The notes: generated by a model not told the origin, from the sequence alone. Shown: positions 36,760 through 46,296, counted from the stretch's first letter. The stretch: 64,000 nucleotides of DNA from Microscillaceae bacterium (GCA_003483885.1 DMXI01000517.1:8757-72756), one strand, 5' to 3'. Numbers and translations: made by a program.

Positions 36760-37458
36760 CTACTCGTTCAATTTCCACGAATAGTTCAAATAAGTCACTT
36801 TGGCATTGGCACTGGCCTTTACCTTAGAATATTTGTTGATAAAACCAATAAGTGATGAGCGCTTGGTAAAATCTCCCTTGTACCAATTGAACAATTGAGA
36901 TACCTGTACTGAGCCACTGCTGATTTTGTTTTTGGCTGTATTATTTATAAAAATACGTGCCTGACGATCTAGTTCGGTATTGAGATTGGCAGCAGTATAT
37001 GCTTTATTAAGTAATTTAGGACAAGACTGAGCTGCACATACCAGCACAAAATGTAAACGGGCATCAAAGTATTTTTTACGCAAAATATTGTGCTCAATAT
37101 CGTTTAGAGTGTAGGTTTTGCCAGCTACTTTAACAAACTGATAATCCCAGGGTTTTCCACCTTTGAGTTTGGTAATACTGGCGGTTGGGTAGTTATCTAC
37201 AATTAACTTTACAGTATAAGCATTGTAGGCATTGATATAAAAAGCCATGGCAGCCGCTCTTGAGTTGGGTACTCGGGCAGTAGCCAAATAATTGATATAA
37301 CCGTTCAACTTACTTTTTTCGGCTTTAAAACCACGGTAATTTACTCTTCCGGTAGAAGATACATATTTCCTAAGTAATTGATCCCAGGTTCCGTGTTGGG
37401 CCTGTATTGTAAAAATAGTACAAACAATCAGACCGAATGTGAATAAGTGTTTTTTCAT
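36760..37458 (-). CDS. Exported DUF547 domain protein
   Basis: 232 aa, signal peptide at residues 1-20 (ending IQAQ). AFYINAYNAYTVKLIVDNYP and LHFVLVCAAQSCPKL are the two signature blocks of DUF547, with conserved Asn, His and Cys positions that look like a papain-type site; the biochemical role is unknown. It is separated from the DUF2064 gene by 126 bases and is probably transcribed alone. Confidence 0.88.
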   Translation of the reverse strand: MKKHLFTFGLIVCTIFTIQAQHGTWDQLLRKYVSSTGRVNYRGFKAEKSKLNGYINYLATARVPNSRAAAMAFYINAYNAYTVKLIVDNYPTASITKLKGGKPWDYQFVKVAGKTYTLNDIEHNILRKKYFDARLHFVLVCAAQSCPKLLNKAYTAANLNTELDRQARIFINNTAKNKISSGSVQVSQLFNWYKGDFTKRSSLIGFINKYSKVKASANAKVTYLNYSWKLNE

Positions 37459-37575
37459 TAGAGATGGGTATTAGTTATTTTAAATCTCTAACGGATTACC
37501 CTTGGGTCTTCGTTCCGAATAAAATCATAAGCATTTGTTAATCTCAAAATAATACAATTAAAGACCTACAAAACA

Positions 37576-38457
37576 CTATGCTTCGTTTGCAATATCCAGC
37601 GCCATTTCGTACTGGCCTACAGTGTATTCAAAACCAGCCTTGGTGAGTAGTTCAATCGTGTGGGTGTCAGAAGTATCAATATTGAGTACACGTACCCCTT
37701 CTGTTGGTTCAAGTACTTTTTGCACTACATGGTCTAACAGCGTAGTCGCTACTTTTTCTTTTCTTTGAAAAGGAGCCACCAAGAGCTGCATAATTTGACC
37801 AAACGCTGGATAATACACGATGTATCCAACCAAATCGCCTTCGAGAAAGCCTCCCAAAATTATTTTTTTATCGGGAATACGCAATACTGCCGAGGTAGAG
37901 TTTTCCCAGGAAGGCTGCCACTCAAACCAGGTTCGACAAAGTTTAATATCGTTTACATCTACTTCCTTGATTTCTAAGTTATCATTGATGCTATCAGGAG
38001 CGTGGTAGTTTTCGGGCTCCAACTTATAACAATCAAAATTACGCACAATTTCAAATCCTGCTTTTTTATAGGCTTTGATGGCCTTGGTGTTGCCTTGAAT
38101 TACTTCTAAAAATAGTTTTTGAATGCCTACTTTTTGCAACTTTGGTTTTACAAACTCTACCATTTTTTGGGTAAGCCCTAAGCCGCGATACCGCTCAATA
38201 ATTCCTGTAGCAGAGTTGAAAGCGGTAGGAGCTCCTTGCCATACGTCGGTAGAGATCATCGTAAAGCCTACTAATTGTTGTAGGTCCCATACTCCTACCG
38301 AGGCTCGATACTGCACGTGGTTTTTAATCCAACGATTATAGAGCTTATCCTCGTCCATACCACTCATATCTACAATATAATCGGCGAATGCATCCTGGAA
38401 AGTTTGAAACAGTAGCGGATAATCCTGTTCCTTCAAAAAACTCAATTGATAATCCAT
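37576..38457 (-). CDS. Double-GNAT acetyltransferase
   Basis: 293 aa containing two GNAT domains. The N-terminal one (about 1-145) has GIIERYRGLGLTQKMVEF; the C-terminal one (about 160-290) has LLVAPFQRKEKVATTLLDHV, in which the pyrophosphate loop is degenerate (QRKEKV instead of R/QxxGxG/A). The N-terminal domain is probably the active one. The acceptor is unknown. Confidence 0.88.
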   Translation of the reverse strand: MDYQLSFLKEQDYPLLFQTFQDAFADYIVDMSGMDEDKLYNRWIKNHVQYRASVGVWDLQQLVGFTMISTDVWQGAPTAFNSATGIIERYRGLGLTQKMVEFVKPKLQKVGIQKLFLEVIQGNTKAIKAYKKAGFEIVRNFDCYKLEPENYHAPDSINDNLEIKEVDVNDIKLCRTWFEWQPSWENSTSAVLRIPDKKIILGGFLEGDLVGYIVYYPAFGQIMQLLVAPFQRKEKVATTLLDHVVQKVLEPTEGVRVLNIDTSDTHTIELLTKAGFEYTVGQYEMALDIANEA

Positions 38458-38556
38458 AATAATTATTACCTTTATTAACGTGCGTACGAACCTACTAGAA
38501 AGTGATCATTTTACCTCAACAAAACCTAATCCAAAATTACAATTATACTCGATATT

Positions 38557-39789
38557 ATGTTAGGCCATCTAAAACCCCATACCTGTAGTTTACCGTCGGC
38601 TTCACAAAAAGCCTACAAGAACTATTATTGTTCTATTTGTTCCAGTTTGAGAAAGCAAAATAATGTTTCTTATACTCTCTTTATCAATAATGAGCTCACT
38701 TTAGTATTGCTGGCATTACAACCTTATTTTAAGTCGCAGGCCATTACCCCAAAAGAAGCCCAAACTCGCTGTCCAGCAATGGGTTTTACCAAAAAAAATG
38801 CAATCTCTCTTCATCCCGCGGTAGATAAGGCCGCCCAGCTTTCGGTATTGCTGGGTTGGATCAAAGTAACTGACTGGGCCTACGATCGTCCACATTTTGC
38901 AAAAGGTTTGCTCAGACGTCATTTAGACCATAAAACTCAGCCCATTTTTGATAAACTTCCGCTTACATTTCAGCAGGTAATCCAAGATTATATACAACTT
39001 ACCCAATCCAGTACTCCCAGTTTTGAAGCGTTGGTTAACCAATCGGGTGAATTGTCTTACCAAATGGTACAAGAAATCGGGCGATATACCAAAGTTCCTC
39101 CCCGAAAACTCGAGAAAATGTCTGCCTTGTTTCGCGGATGTGGCCAATTAATTCTATTGACCGATCATTTGGTAGATTTGACCAAAGATCGCCAAAAACA
39201 GCAATACAATCCTATTATTTCCTTAGTCAACCAACAGGGCCTTCATTGGGATGAAGCTTATTACACCATCAAACACCAATTTAACGAGGAAAACCATCGC
39301 TTAAGAAGCCTGCTTCGATATATGGAGGATAAAAAAGTGGTGCACCCAAACTTTGCCCAAGCATTCCGGGCTTCTTTGCGCCAAATGGAGCAACAAATTA
39401 TACAACATAAGCCTGATTTTATAGCCGATCATTTTGTGTTTTCGGAAGAGGAAGCACCCCTGATGGTAAAAAATGAATGCTGTGATGCCGGCTGTTGTGA
39501 ATGCTGTGGCGAAGGTTGCTGTGAATGTAGTTGTGAGTCTTGTGCCTGCGAAAGCTGTTCTTGTGGCACAGGTAATTGTTGCTCTTGCGAAGGAACCGCT
39601 TGCTGTTGCTGTGACAGCGCTTCAGGAGATGGTGGCGGAGATGCGGATGCAGGTGGAGGTGATGATTTCAGTGGATTTGCCGAAGACCTTACCATAGACG
39701 GCTTGGATGGAGATAGTGGGAAGAAAAAGAAGCCAGAGGATGAAAAACCGCCCAATGTGGATGATTCACTATCGCAGGGGAGCGAATAA
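38557..39789 (+). CDS. DUF5685 family protein with extremely cysteine-rich tail
   Basis: 410 aa. The N-terminus has the family start (LGHLKPHTCSLP, then YYCSICSSL, a possible metal site), followed by a helical domain to about residue 300. A segment of about 50 residues (roughly 306-356) contains 21 cysteines in CC, CxC and CxxC arrangements separated by Gly, Ser and Glu, then an acidic Gly/Asp tail. The tail is metallothionein-like and probably binds metal. There is no signal peptide. Function otherwise unknown. Confidence 0.8.
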   Translation: MLGHLKPHTCSLPSASQKAYKNYYCSICSSLRKQNNVSYTLFINNELTLVLLALQPYFKSQAITPKEAQTRCPAMGFTKKNAISLHPAVDKAAQLSVLLGWIKVTDWAYDRPHFAKGLLRRHLDHKTQPIFDKLPLTFQQVIQDYIQLTQSSTPSFEALVNQSGELSYQMVQEIGRYTKVPPRKLEKMSALFRGCGQLILLTDHLVDLTKDRQKQQYNPIISLVNQQGLHWDEAYYTIKHQFNEENHRLRSLLRYMEDKKVVHPNFAQAFRASLRQMEQQIIQHKPDFIADHFVFSEEEAPLMVKNECCDAGCCECCGEGCCECSCESCACESCSCGTGNCCSCEGTACCCCDSASGDGGGDADAGGGDDFSGFAEDLTIDGLDGDSGKKKKPEDEKPPNVDDSLSQGSE

Positions 39790-39791
39790 AA

Positions 39792-39824
39792 AAAGCACGG
39801 AAATTGAATCAAAATCCGCGCTTT
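39792..39824. terminator. Terminator between convergent genes
   Basis: AAAGCACGGA (39792-39801) pairs with TCCGCGCTTT (39815-39824) with one mismatch. The A-run on its left is a U-run for the minus-strand gene at 39908; it also immediately follows the DUF5685 stop codon. Confidence 0.75.
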
Positions 39825-39907
39825 GGTAAGTAAGGTCTATTATTTAAAACTTTTAATGTTTTTCAATATTAACAATGCTTTGCTTACCAAAAAATGACAA
39901 ATATCAA

Positions 39908-40378
39908 TTATTTTTTTCTGTAGTCTACCGAAGTAATTTTCCCTGACTCATCTACTATGTTGGTTTCTTTGCCAGGTATGATGTCAGTATTATGGGCTGA
40001 TACACATACCCAACCATCGAACATTTTTTGGACTACAAAACTAATGATGTTCTGGCGACCTTTGGGATGAACCACACCTGCATGAGGAGTTTGCCCGGTT
40101 AGTTTCATACGGGCTTGTACCAAAGCCACCTCAGGGGTAATTGTTTTTACTTTTACCTTTCTAAGCTCTACTACTGAGTTATTAAAAATGGTTCGTAAAC
40201 CATAATCGTGGGCTTTCCAAATAGCCTGACGATCGTGCCACCAAATGCCTACTACATTTACAAATTCCGCATCTTCGGTAAATAAGTTGGCAAGAGCCAC
40301 CGCATCTCGTTCGTTGAAGGCCTGCACAAATAAGGTAGCGATGTCTTCGGGGTGAGTCAAGTATTTTTGCTGAAACAT
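39908..40378 (-). CDS. SgcJ/EcaC-type NTF2-like protein
   Basis: 156 aa from ATG 40378 (a GTG frame extends 20 residues further). The NTF2/DUF4440 cone fold is suggested by ALANLFTEDAEFVNVVGIWW, RQAIWKAHDYGL and a final strand-rich half ending in the VCVSAHNTDIIPG motif. This family is annotated as SgcJ/EcaC oxidoreductases, although most members are uncharacterised and likely bind a small ligand. Confidence 0.85.
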   Translation of the reverse strand: MFQQKYLTHPEDIATLFVQAFNERDAVALANLFTEDAEFVNVVGIWWHDRQAIWKAHDYGLRTIFNNSVVELRKVKVKTITPEVALVQARMKLTGQTPHAGVVHPKGRQNIISFVVQKMFDGWVCVSAHNTDIIPGKETNIVDESGKITSVDYRKK

Positions 40379-40441
40379 ATGCGCTAATGATGAGTGATCA
40401 ATTTTACTTAAGTTACGCGTTTTTGGAATAATGAACACCAG

Positions 40442-40916
40442 TTACTTAGAAGCTTCATTTCTTACTTCTACCCCTGCTTCCAGCATTTTTTGAACGATGT
40501 ATTCCTTAGCTTGGGCATTTTCGATGACACAAAAGCGTGGCGGATTTTTTAAATAAATACGGTACTTAGACGCTCCCTCGAGTCCACTTTTCTCCAGGTA
40601 ATAGTTATCAAGTTCTTCTTGCCACATATCTCCAAAATGAGTTTCCAGATATGCTATATCAAGCTGAGCATTCAAGTCTTTGATGTTGCGAATAAGAAAT
40701 CCTACATTGAAGAAATCCTACATTGAAAAAATCCCAATAAGCCCTTTCAAATGCAGTTTTAGGCAAGTTGAGGTCAATCCAGGTATATTCTTTATTCAAT
40801 ACATGGAGTATCTTATGCTTTGGTTCTTTTAAACTACAATCAAGGTATACTGATAGCACCTGTATAGCATCAATGATTCGTGACTCGTCTTCAAACAATA
40901 CTTCAATCTGATACAT
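40442..40916 (-). pseudogene. Hypothetical gene split by a 16-bp tandem duplication
   Basis: Two reading frames overlap here: one from ATG 40916 that ends at 40659, and one covering 40442-40675 whose only start is TTG. Exactly between them lie two perfect tandem copies of a 16-base unit (40695-40710 and 40711-40726). Removing one copy joins the frames without any other change, giving about 152 residues with a seamless junction (FNVGFLIRNIKDLNAQ). No domain is recognised; the encoded protein is soluble and acidic. It is either a very recent inactivation or a slippage-switchable gene. Confidence 0.88.
40695..40726. repeat. 16-bp tandem duplication
   Basis: The unit AGAAATCCTACATTGA occurs twice with no mismatch. 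Because 16 is not a multiple of three, it shifts the frame of the hypothetical gene around it. Confidence 0.97.
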
Positions 40917-40963
40917 CGCTATAAATCTTCGCTTTGCCAGGAGTGGCTTAAAAATTATTCTCA

Positions 40964-40996
40964 CAAAAAAAGCACCCTGAAAATATTCAAGATGCT
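40964..40996 (-). terminator. Terminator of the solute-binding protein gene
   Basis: AGCACCCTGAA (40971-40981) pairs with TTCAAGATGCT (40986-40996), 9 of 11 positions, with a 4-base loop; on the minus strand a T-run follows. It lies 24 bases past the stop codon. Confidence 0.75.
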
Positions 40997-41019
40997 CTAT
41001 TTAGATAGTATTTTTATAA

Positions 41020-41892
41020 TTATTTAGAAACATTCAGTAGGCGATAAGCCCCTGAACCTAAATGTTTTACTAAAATCTTTTTGTAGGTAGTGGTTTTTAC
41101 AAATCTTCGTAAAAATTGGTTCCAAATACCTGACCAATCGCTGCTTTTGGGCATAATCATACCAAACTCTTCACCACCTTTTTGGTCTCCCACTGGGTGA
41201 CGCTTGATGGGTAGGCCTCTTCGGATAGCGGAAGCATAATAATTAAAGTCTAAAGAAGTAAATGAGCGAGGGTCGCTGGAAACTTTTCTGAGTACTTCAA
41301 TACTAGAAGGCAGATATATAATTCTTAATCCCGGAAAATATCTTCGCTTCAGGTTCAAAATACGCTTGGCATTGGTAGACGAACGAATGGTGTAGGCTTT
41401 CATACTTCCAAAACTTCGTCGCAGAGATTGTAAGTTACCCAAGGTAGCTACTCGCTTATGGGTAAGCAGCACTGATACGTTATAAATGAATGCTGGAGTA
41501 AAATTAAACTCTTGTCTACGTTGCTCAGTAATCGTGATGTTACCTAAACCAAACACTCCTCCCCGACCGTTTTTTACATTCGCCAAAAAAATGGGAAAGT
41601 GATCGCTTCGTCCTTTTACCAGGATGTTGAGCCGTTTTACCCCACGGGTAGACTTGAGATAATTGACAAACTGTTGTACAATGTCTACACAAACTCCAGT
41701 AAGTTTCCCGTTTCTATCACGATAAACCAACCCAGGTGTGTCAATATAAGTCAAAATAATTTTACCAGATTTGGTACGATTTACTTTGGCCCAGCTATCT
41801 CCAATGAGTTGAGATTGGCCTCTGGCAAGGGGGATAATTATTAAAAATATTCCTGTAATCAATCCAGTTTTTCTTAGCAAGTTACTCAGCAT
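41020..41892 (-). CDS. Extracellular solute-binding protein, family 3-like
   Basis: 290 aa from ATG 41892 (a TTG precedes it). Signal peptide about 1-25, ending ARGQSQ. The body resembles amino-acid-type periplasmic binding proteins (SBP family 3): GVCVDIVQQFVNYLK near residue 65, GLGNITITEQRRQEFNFTPAF, then a second lobe with a serine-rich hinge. No transporter genes are adjacent, and such orphan domains in Bacteroidota may act as sensors or lytic-enzyme domains. Ligand unknown. Confidence 0.8.
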   Translation of the reverse strand: MLSNLLRKTGLITGIFLIIIPLARGQSQLIGDSWAKVNRTKSGKIILTYIDTPGLVYRDRNGKLTGVCVDIVQQFVNYLKSTRGVKRLNILVKGRSDHFPIFLANVKNGRGGVFGLGNITITEQRRQEFNFTPAFIYNVSVLLTHKRVATLGNLQSLRRSFGSMKAYTIRSSTNAKRILNLKRRYFPGLRIIYLPSSIEVLRKVSSDPRSFTSLDFNYYASAIRRGLPIKRHPVGDQKGGEEFGMIMPKSSDWSGIWNQFLRRFVKTTTYKKILVKHLGSGAYRLLNVSK

Positions 41893-42020
41893 ACTCAAGT
41901 AGTTTTCGAAGTGTTGAATTTTTCTTTAGCCTATTACTTAGAAAATTACCCTAATTACCTAATTTTTGCAAAAAAACAACTAACTATTACCAATATTCGT
42001 TTAAGTTTGGCTAAAATGCA

Positions 42021-42494
42021 TTACATTTCTTCGGTTTTAAGAATAATTTGGGCTTGCCAATAAAACTTCTTGCGTTGCCAAAAGGTTTTCGTCAGTTTTT
42101 CGCGCAAAGCTTCAGGAGTGGCTTGCTGGTACAATGGACGGTCTTGCGTTTTTCGCAACATTCGCTCTACAATCAAATAGATAGGTGTATCTAAATAAAT
42201 ACTAATTCCCGCCTTGTTGATTTGCTCCATATTGTCAAAAAAACAAGGGGCTCCTCCTCCCGTAGCCACAATGGCTGATGCCGATTTATCTTCGATAATT
42301 TCATGCAACACCTGCCGCTCCAGTTCTCTGAAATGTCCTTCGCCTTGTTGTTCAAAAATAGTCGGAATGCGCATTTGAGCTTTTTGCTCTATCAGGTCAT
42401 CCATGTCCCATATAGGCAAAGTCAATTGTTGAGCAAGGGTTTGCCCAAAAGACGTTTTACCCGAACCGGGCATTCCTGTTAAAAAAATCAGCAT
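42021..42494 (-). CDS. aroK: Shikimate kinase
   Basis: 157 aa from ATG 42494. A frame extends upstream to 42617, but it overlaps cdaA and lacks conserved sequence, so the inner ATG is preferred; the P-loop GMPGSGKTS (7-15) then sits at the usual place. DMDDLIEQK holds the shikimate-binding Asp, FRELERQVL the Arg, and ATGGGAP the glycine motif. It phosphorylates shikimate in the chorismate pathway, cytoplasmic. It directly follows cdaA by 46 bases. Confidence 0.95.
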   Translation of the reverse strand: MLIFLTGMPGSGKTSFGQTLAQQLTLPIWDMDDLIEQKAQMRIPTIFEQQGEGHFRELERQVLHEIIEDKSASAIVATGGGAPCFFDNMEQINKAGISIYLDTPIYLIVERMLRKTQDRPLYQQATPEALREKLTKTFWQRKKFYWQAQIILKTEEM

Positions 42495-42540
42495 AAATAA
42501 TTTGGTAATGGTTGGTAAATGAGTAGCTCTTGATACTTGT

Positions 42541-43410
42541 TTAGGCTTCGTCGGTAGTGGCAGCAGAAGTGTCTTGTTCGGTTTCAGTAGATTTGGCTGC
42601 CCCACCAGCATCTTCACTTAGCAATAAGGTAAGCCTTTGGGTCATTTCTTCTGAGTCTAAATTGCGATAAATTTTTCCGTTACGTACAATAGACATTTGC
42701 CCAGTTTCTTCGGATACCACCACCACAATAGCATCGGCTATTTCGGTAAGGCCAATGGCTGCTCGGTGGCGTAAACCTAGTGAGGCAGGCAGTTCGTCGT
42801 TTTCGGACACTGGCAAAATACAGCGTGCAGCTACAATGCGTCCGTCGCGACTTACAATAACGGCCCCGTCATGTAGAGGGCTAAATTTTTGGAAAATGGA
42901 GATGAGCAGTCGTTTAGAAATCGTTGCATCTATTTCGTCACCCGATTCAGCGTAAAACTTTAGCTCTGAACTTCGGGAGAACACAATTAATGCACCCGTT
43001 AAAGAAGCAGACATTTCTTGCGAAGCTTCTACTACGGCGGTAATTTTTTGTTTGTTTTCTGCTGAAGAGGAGTTTTTACTCCAAATACTTTTCAAAAAAC
43101 TATATTCACCAAAGGGGGTAGCTTTTCCAATCACCAATAAGAACTTTCGGATTTCCTGTTGAAACAAGATAATAATCACCAGTACTCCTACTCCCATAAA
43201 TTGCCCCAGAATGGTACTCAGCATTTCCATTCCTGAAGCCGAAACAAGTAAGTAAAGCGCATAAACGGCTATACCTCCCAATAAAATACGAGAAGCGACA
43301 CTGCCCTTTACCAAGTTGTAGAGTTGATACATGATAAAGCTTACCAACAAAATATCCAGAATGTCGGCAAAACTCATGTCCAGGAAACCTATGGAAATCA
43401 GAAATATCAT
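42541..43410 (-). CDS. cdaA: Diadenylate cyclase CdaA (c-di-AMP synthase)
   Basis: 289 aa. Three membrane segments lie in residues about 18-90, then a DAC domain with DGA (181-183) and RHR (214-216), the two catalytic motifs that make c-di-AMP from two ATP. A short charged tail ends the protein. c-di-AMP controls osmolyte and potassium balance in many bacteria. It precedes aroK and follows a hypothetical gene and folP; I recall folP beside cdaA in other Bacteroidota. Confidence 0.97.
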   Translation of the reverse strand: MIFLISIGFLDMSFADILDILLVSFIMYQLYNLVKGSVASRILLGGIAVYALYLLVSASGMEMLSTILGQFMGVGVLVIIILFQQEIRKFLLVIGKATPFGEYSFLKSIWSKNSSSAENKQKITAVVEASQEMSASLTGALIVFSRSSELKFYAESGDEIDATISKRLLISIFQKFSPLHDGAVIVSRDGRIVAARCILPVSENDELPASLGLRHRAAIGLTEIADAIVVVVSEETGQMSIVRNGKIYRNLDSEEMTQRLTLLLSEDAGGAAKSTETEQDTSAATTDEA

Positions 43411-43540
43411 ATATTATTGTAAAACTCAATTGTAAATATAGAACAGGATGGGCGGTATACCCAACTATTCTAAACGCATTACGCAATTTAGCGCAAAATT
43501 TATATCATTTATCACCCATAGCATTTGAAGGTAACTCTCC

Positions 43541-44035
43541 CTACGTTTTGCTGGCTACATTGATATGTGCATTTTTAAACTTCTTGAAAATCTTATCAAT
43601 GGCTTCCATTACTACTTCGTATAGCAAAGGTGTATCGGTTTTAAAATGAATTTCACACTGATGAGTGCCCATATCAGTACCTAAAAAACTTTCTGCACAA
43701 TCTATTCTTAAATACACTGTGTCTTTGATATGGGGTGGGCAAAAATCGAACAACTCTAAACTCGAAGCTTCCCATTCATCCGTAAACTGTAACTCGCCAA
43801 ATACATTTCTTTCCAACCCCACTCTTGGACTATCCTTTTCTCCTAATAAGCGCTCCTCGTGTCGAGTATACATAGACCGCCAATTAAACCAATCCAGGTC
43901 TACATTCTTATCAAAGTTAGATGGGTAACCATAAAAATCTATAAGAATGGGAATAATTCTGGAAATAAAAATCCGAATATCACCAGGATAAGCCTCAGTC
44001 ATTGTAGCCGAAAATTGATATTTTAATGTATCCAT
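43541..44035 (-). CDS. Hypothetical protein between folP and cdaA
   Basis: 164 aa from ATG 44035 (a TTG lies three codons upstream). Soluble, acidic and aromatic-rich, with a WRSMYTRHEERLLGEKDSP segment in the middle and a strand-helix C-terminal half. I recognise no domain. It is 14 bases from the end of folP and in the same direction, so it is probably part of the folP-cdaA-aroK transcript. Confidence 0.7.
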   Translation of the reverse strand: MDTLKYQFSATMTEAYPGDIRIFISRIIPILIDFYGYPSNFDKNVDLDWFNWRSMYTRHEERLLGEKDSPRVGLERNVFGELQFTDEWEASSLELFDFCPPHIKDTVYLRIDCAESFLGTDMGTHQCEIHFKTDTPLLYEVVMEAIDKIFKKFKNAHINVASKT

Positions 44036-44049
44036 ATCAGCCAAATAAG

Positions 44050-44922
44050 TTAGTTCATCGTTTTATGTTCACTCAACATTTCTACCATCTTCATTGCATC
44101 AAAAGCCGCTTTTACATCGTGTACCCGCAAAATGTTAGCCCCATTTTGCAAGGCGATTGTATTCAAGGCAATGGTACCATTCAGGGCTTCGTCGGGGGTG
44201 GTTTTGAGGGTTTTATAAATCATAGATTTGCGAGATATACCTGCCAACACGGGCAATCCTAAAGCCTGAAGAACACCCAAATGTTCCATTAAATGGAAAT
44301 TCTGGGCAATGTTTTTGGCAAATCCAAAACCAGGATCAATAATGATATCATGCACTCCCAAGGCTTGCAATTGCACTACTTTTTGTTGTAAATCTTGCAG
44401 AATTTCATACACCAAATGCTCGTATTGGCTAAGTTGAGTCATCGTTTGAGGGGTTCCTCGCATATGCATGAGTATGTAGGGTACTTTCAACCGAGCAACG
44501 GTTTCGTACATTTGAGCATCTAAATTTCCTCCCGAAATATCATTGATGATATGAGCGCCTGCCTCTATAGCAGCTTGTGCTACGCGGGCCCGAAAAGTAT
44601 CTATAGAAAGAATGGCCTGGGGATGGGCTTGGTTAATGGCTTGAATAGCAGGTACCACGCGGGCGATTTCTTCCTCTTCTGAAATATTATCTGCTCCCGG
44701 ACGTGACGAATACCCTCCTATGTCCAGGATTTTAGCTCCTTCAGCCAATAACTGGGTGGCCCTTTCAAGAATTTGAGCAGGCAAGTTATGCTGTCCCCCG
44801 TCGTAGAATGAATCAGGGGTCACATTTAAAATCCCCATAATCACTGGGTGCTCCAATGACAATAGTTCCCCTTGTAGGTTCAGTGTTTTTTTTGAGTAAA
44901 AAATTGTACCTTTCGTTTCCAT
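44050..44922 (-). CDS. folP: Dihydropteroate synthase
   Basis: 290 aa. VIMGILNVTPDSFYDGG and LAEGAKILDIGGYSSRPGA are the pterin and sulfonamide-site motifs, and DPGFGFAKNIAQN and GISRKSMI complete the TIM barrel. It joins p-aminobenzoate to dihydropterin pyrophosphate in folate synthesis. About 20 extra N-terminal residues precede the barrel. Divergent from the DoxX-like gene, with 103 bases between them that must hold both promoters. Confidence 0.97.
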   Translation of the reverse strand: METKGTIFYSKKTLNLQGELLSLEHPVIMGILNVTPDSFYDGGQHNLPAQILERATQLLAEGAKILDIGGYSSRPGADNISEEEEIARVVPAIQAINQAHPQAILSIDTFRARVAQAAIEAGAHIINDISGGNLDAQMYETVARLKVPYILMHMRGTPQTMTQLSQYEHLVYEILQDLQQKVVQLQALGVHDIIIDPGFGFAKNIAQNFHLMEHLGVLQALGLPVLAGISRKSMIYKTLKTTPDEALNGTIALNTIALQNGANILRVHDVKAAFDAMKMVEMLSEHKTMN

Positions 44923-45025
44923 TCAAGTATTTTGCTTGTCAAGTATTTGACTTATGTATAAAGCCCAATATAAAGAGATCGATGCTTTGTGCAAAAAGGT
45001 TGATCACTAAATATAAATCGCCGTT

Positions 45026-46216
45026 ATGAAAATCGTCACTAGATTTGTTAGTTTTTTGGTAGGAGGCTTATTTATCTTCTCTGGATTAATCAAGCTCAAT
45101 GACCCTGCTGGCACCGAAATAAAGCTCGAGGAATATTTTACTGTATTTAAGGCTGATCCTACATTAGGAGCATTAAGCGGACTTTGGGACTTTCTAACAC
45201 CCTTTAGCCTTATTTTGGCGGTTATACTTACCGTAATGGAAGTAGTACTGGGAGTAAACATGTTGCTCCACCATCGCCCCAAAACTACCATTCGCTCTTT
45301 GTTTGTCCTGATTATCTTTTTTACCTTTCTTACCTTTTACTCTTGGTTTTTCGACAAGGTAAAAGACTGCGGTTGTTTTGGCGATGCTATTCCACTTACG
45401 CCTTTCCAATCATTTATGAAAGATGTCATTCTCACCGGGCTTATTGTGTGGTTATTGATTCAGCGCAATAGAATCGCTCCAATGTTATCTACTCGTGGAG
45501 GTTCTATTATTTCTATTTTATCTACCATTGGCTGTATTGCCTTGGGTCTTTATGCCATTCGCCATTTGCCTATCAAAGATTTTAGAGCTTATAAAGTAGG
45601 GGCTAGTTTGCCTCAAAATATGAAGCCCAAAGAAAAGCTTAAATATGGCCCTGAGGTCTACGTTTATAAAGATTTGGCCGCCAAAAAGGAGGTAGAAATT
45701 GGCAAGGATGATTTTACCAAAAACTGGAAAAAATACTCTGATACAACCAAATTCAAGTTTGTAAAGCTGGATAAACCCTTATTGAATCCAGAAGCTCAAC
45801 CCAAAATCACTGATTACAAGGTATTTAACACCCAAAATGCGGATATTACTACCCAAACCCTTACTGGAAAGCAGTTTTTCATTATCATTCCTGAGATTGC
45901 CAAAACCAAGAAAGGAAAAAAAGTAGCCAAAACAGCGCTAGATGCTTATCCTAAGATCAATGAACTGGTGAAAGCATTGCGACAGGCGCAAATCCAGCCA
46001 ATGGTGTTGACTGCTGCTGGTGAGCAGGAAGTAGAGCAGTTTCGCCATCAGGTTCAATTGGCAGTTCCTTATGCCTTTGTAGACAAAAAGGTACTTAAAA
46101 CAATGGTAAGAGCCAACCCTGGTTTGATGCTATTGCAAGATGGTACTGTAAAAGGCAAGTGGCACCATAACGATACTCCTAAGATAGAGGAGGTGAAGAA
46201 GTTATTGGCGAAGTAA
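45026..46216 (+). CDS. BT_3928-type DoxX/MauE-like membrane protein with thioredoxin-like tail
   Basis: 396 aa. Four membrane segments (about 4-24, 52-72, 80-100, 128-180 in two parts) match the DoxX/MauE fold, with a periplasm-facing KDCGCFGDAIPLT motif that may exchange disulfides. The C-terminal half (about 190-396) resembles a thioredoxin-fold domain without an obvious CxxC. This gene type is common next to folP in Bacteroidota. It has its own terminator. Confidence 0.88.
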   Translation: MKIVTRFVSFLVGGLFIFSGLIKLNDPAGTEIKLEEYFTVFKADPTLGALSGLWDFLTPFSLILAVILTVMEVVLGVNMLLHHRPKTTIRSLFVLIIFFTFLTFYSWFFDKVKDCGCFGDAIPLTPFQSFMKDVILTGLIVWLLIQRNRIAPMLSTRGGSIISILSTIGCIALGLYAIRHLPIKDFRAYKVGASLPQNMKPKEKLKYGPEVYVYKDLAAKKEVEIGKDDFTKNWKKYSDTTKFKFVKLDKPLLNPEAQPKITDYKVFNTQNADITTQTLTGKQFFIIIPEIAKTKKGKKVAKTALDAYPKINELVKALRQAQIQPMVLTAAGEQEVEQFRHQVQLAVPYAFVDKKVLKTMVRANPGLMLLQDGTVKGKWHHNDTPKIEEVKKLLAK

Positions 46217-46239
46217 TTCCCAAAAGATAGTTTTATGAT

Positions 46240-46272
46240 AGTGTGAGTCAAATAAGGCTCACACTTTTTTTA
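46240..46272 (+). terminator. Terminator of the DoxX-like gene
   Basis: AGTGTGAG (46240-46247) pairs with CTCACACT (46258-46265), followed by seven T and 24 bases past the stop codon. Confidence 0.9.
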
Positions 46273-46296
46273 TCCATACATTAATCCTCTGTTTTT

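Noticed and set aside
39429..39812. Minus-strand Ser/Gln-rich ORF
   Set aside because: It is the antisense shadow of the cysteine-rich tail, whose codon pattern keeps the opposite strand open.
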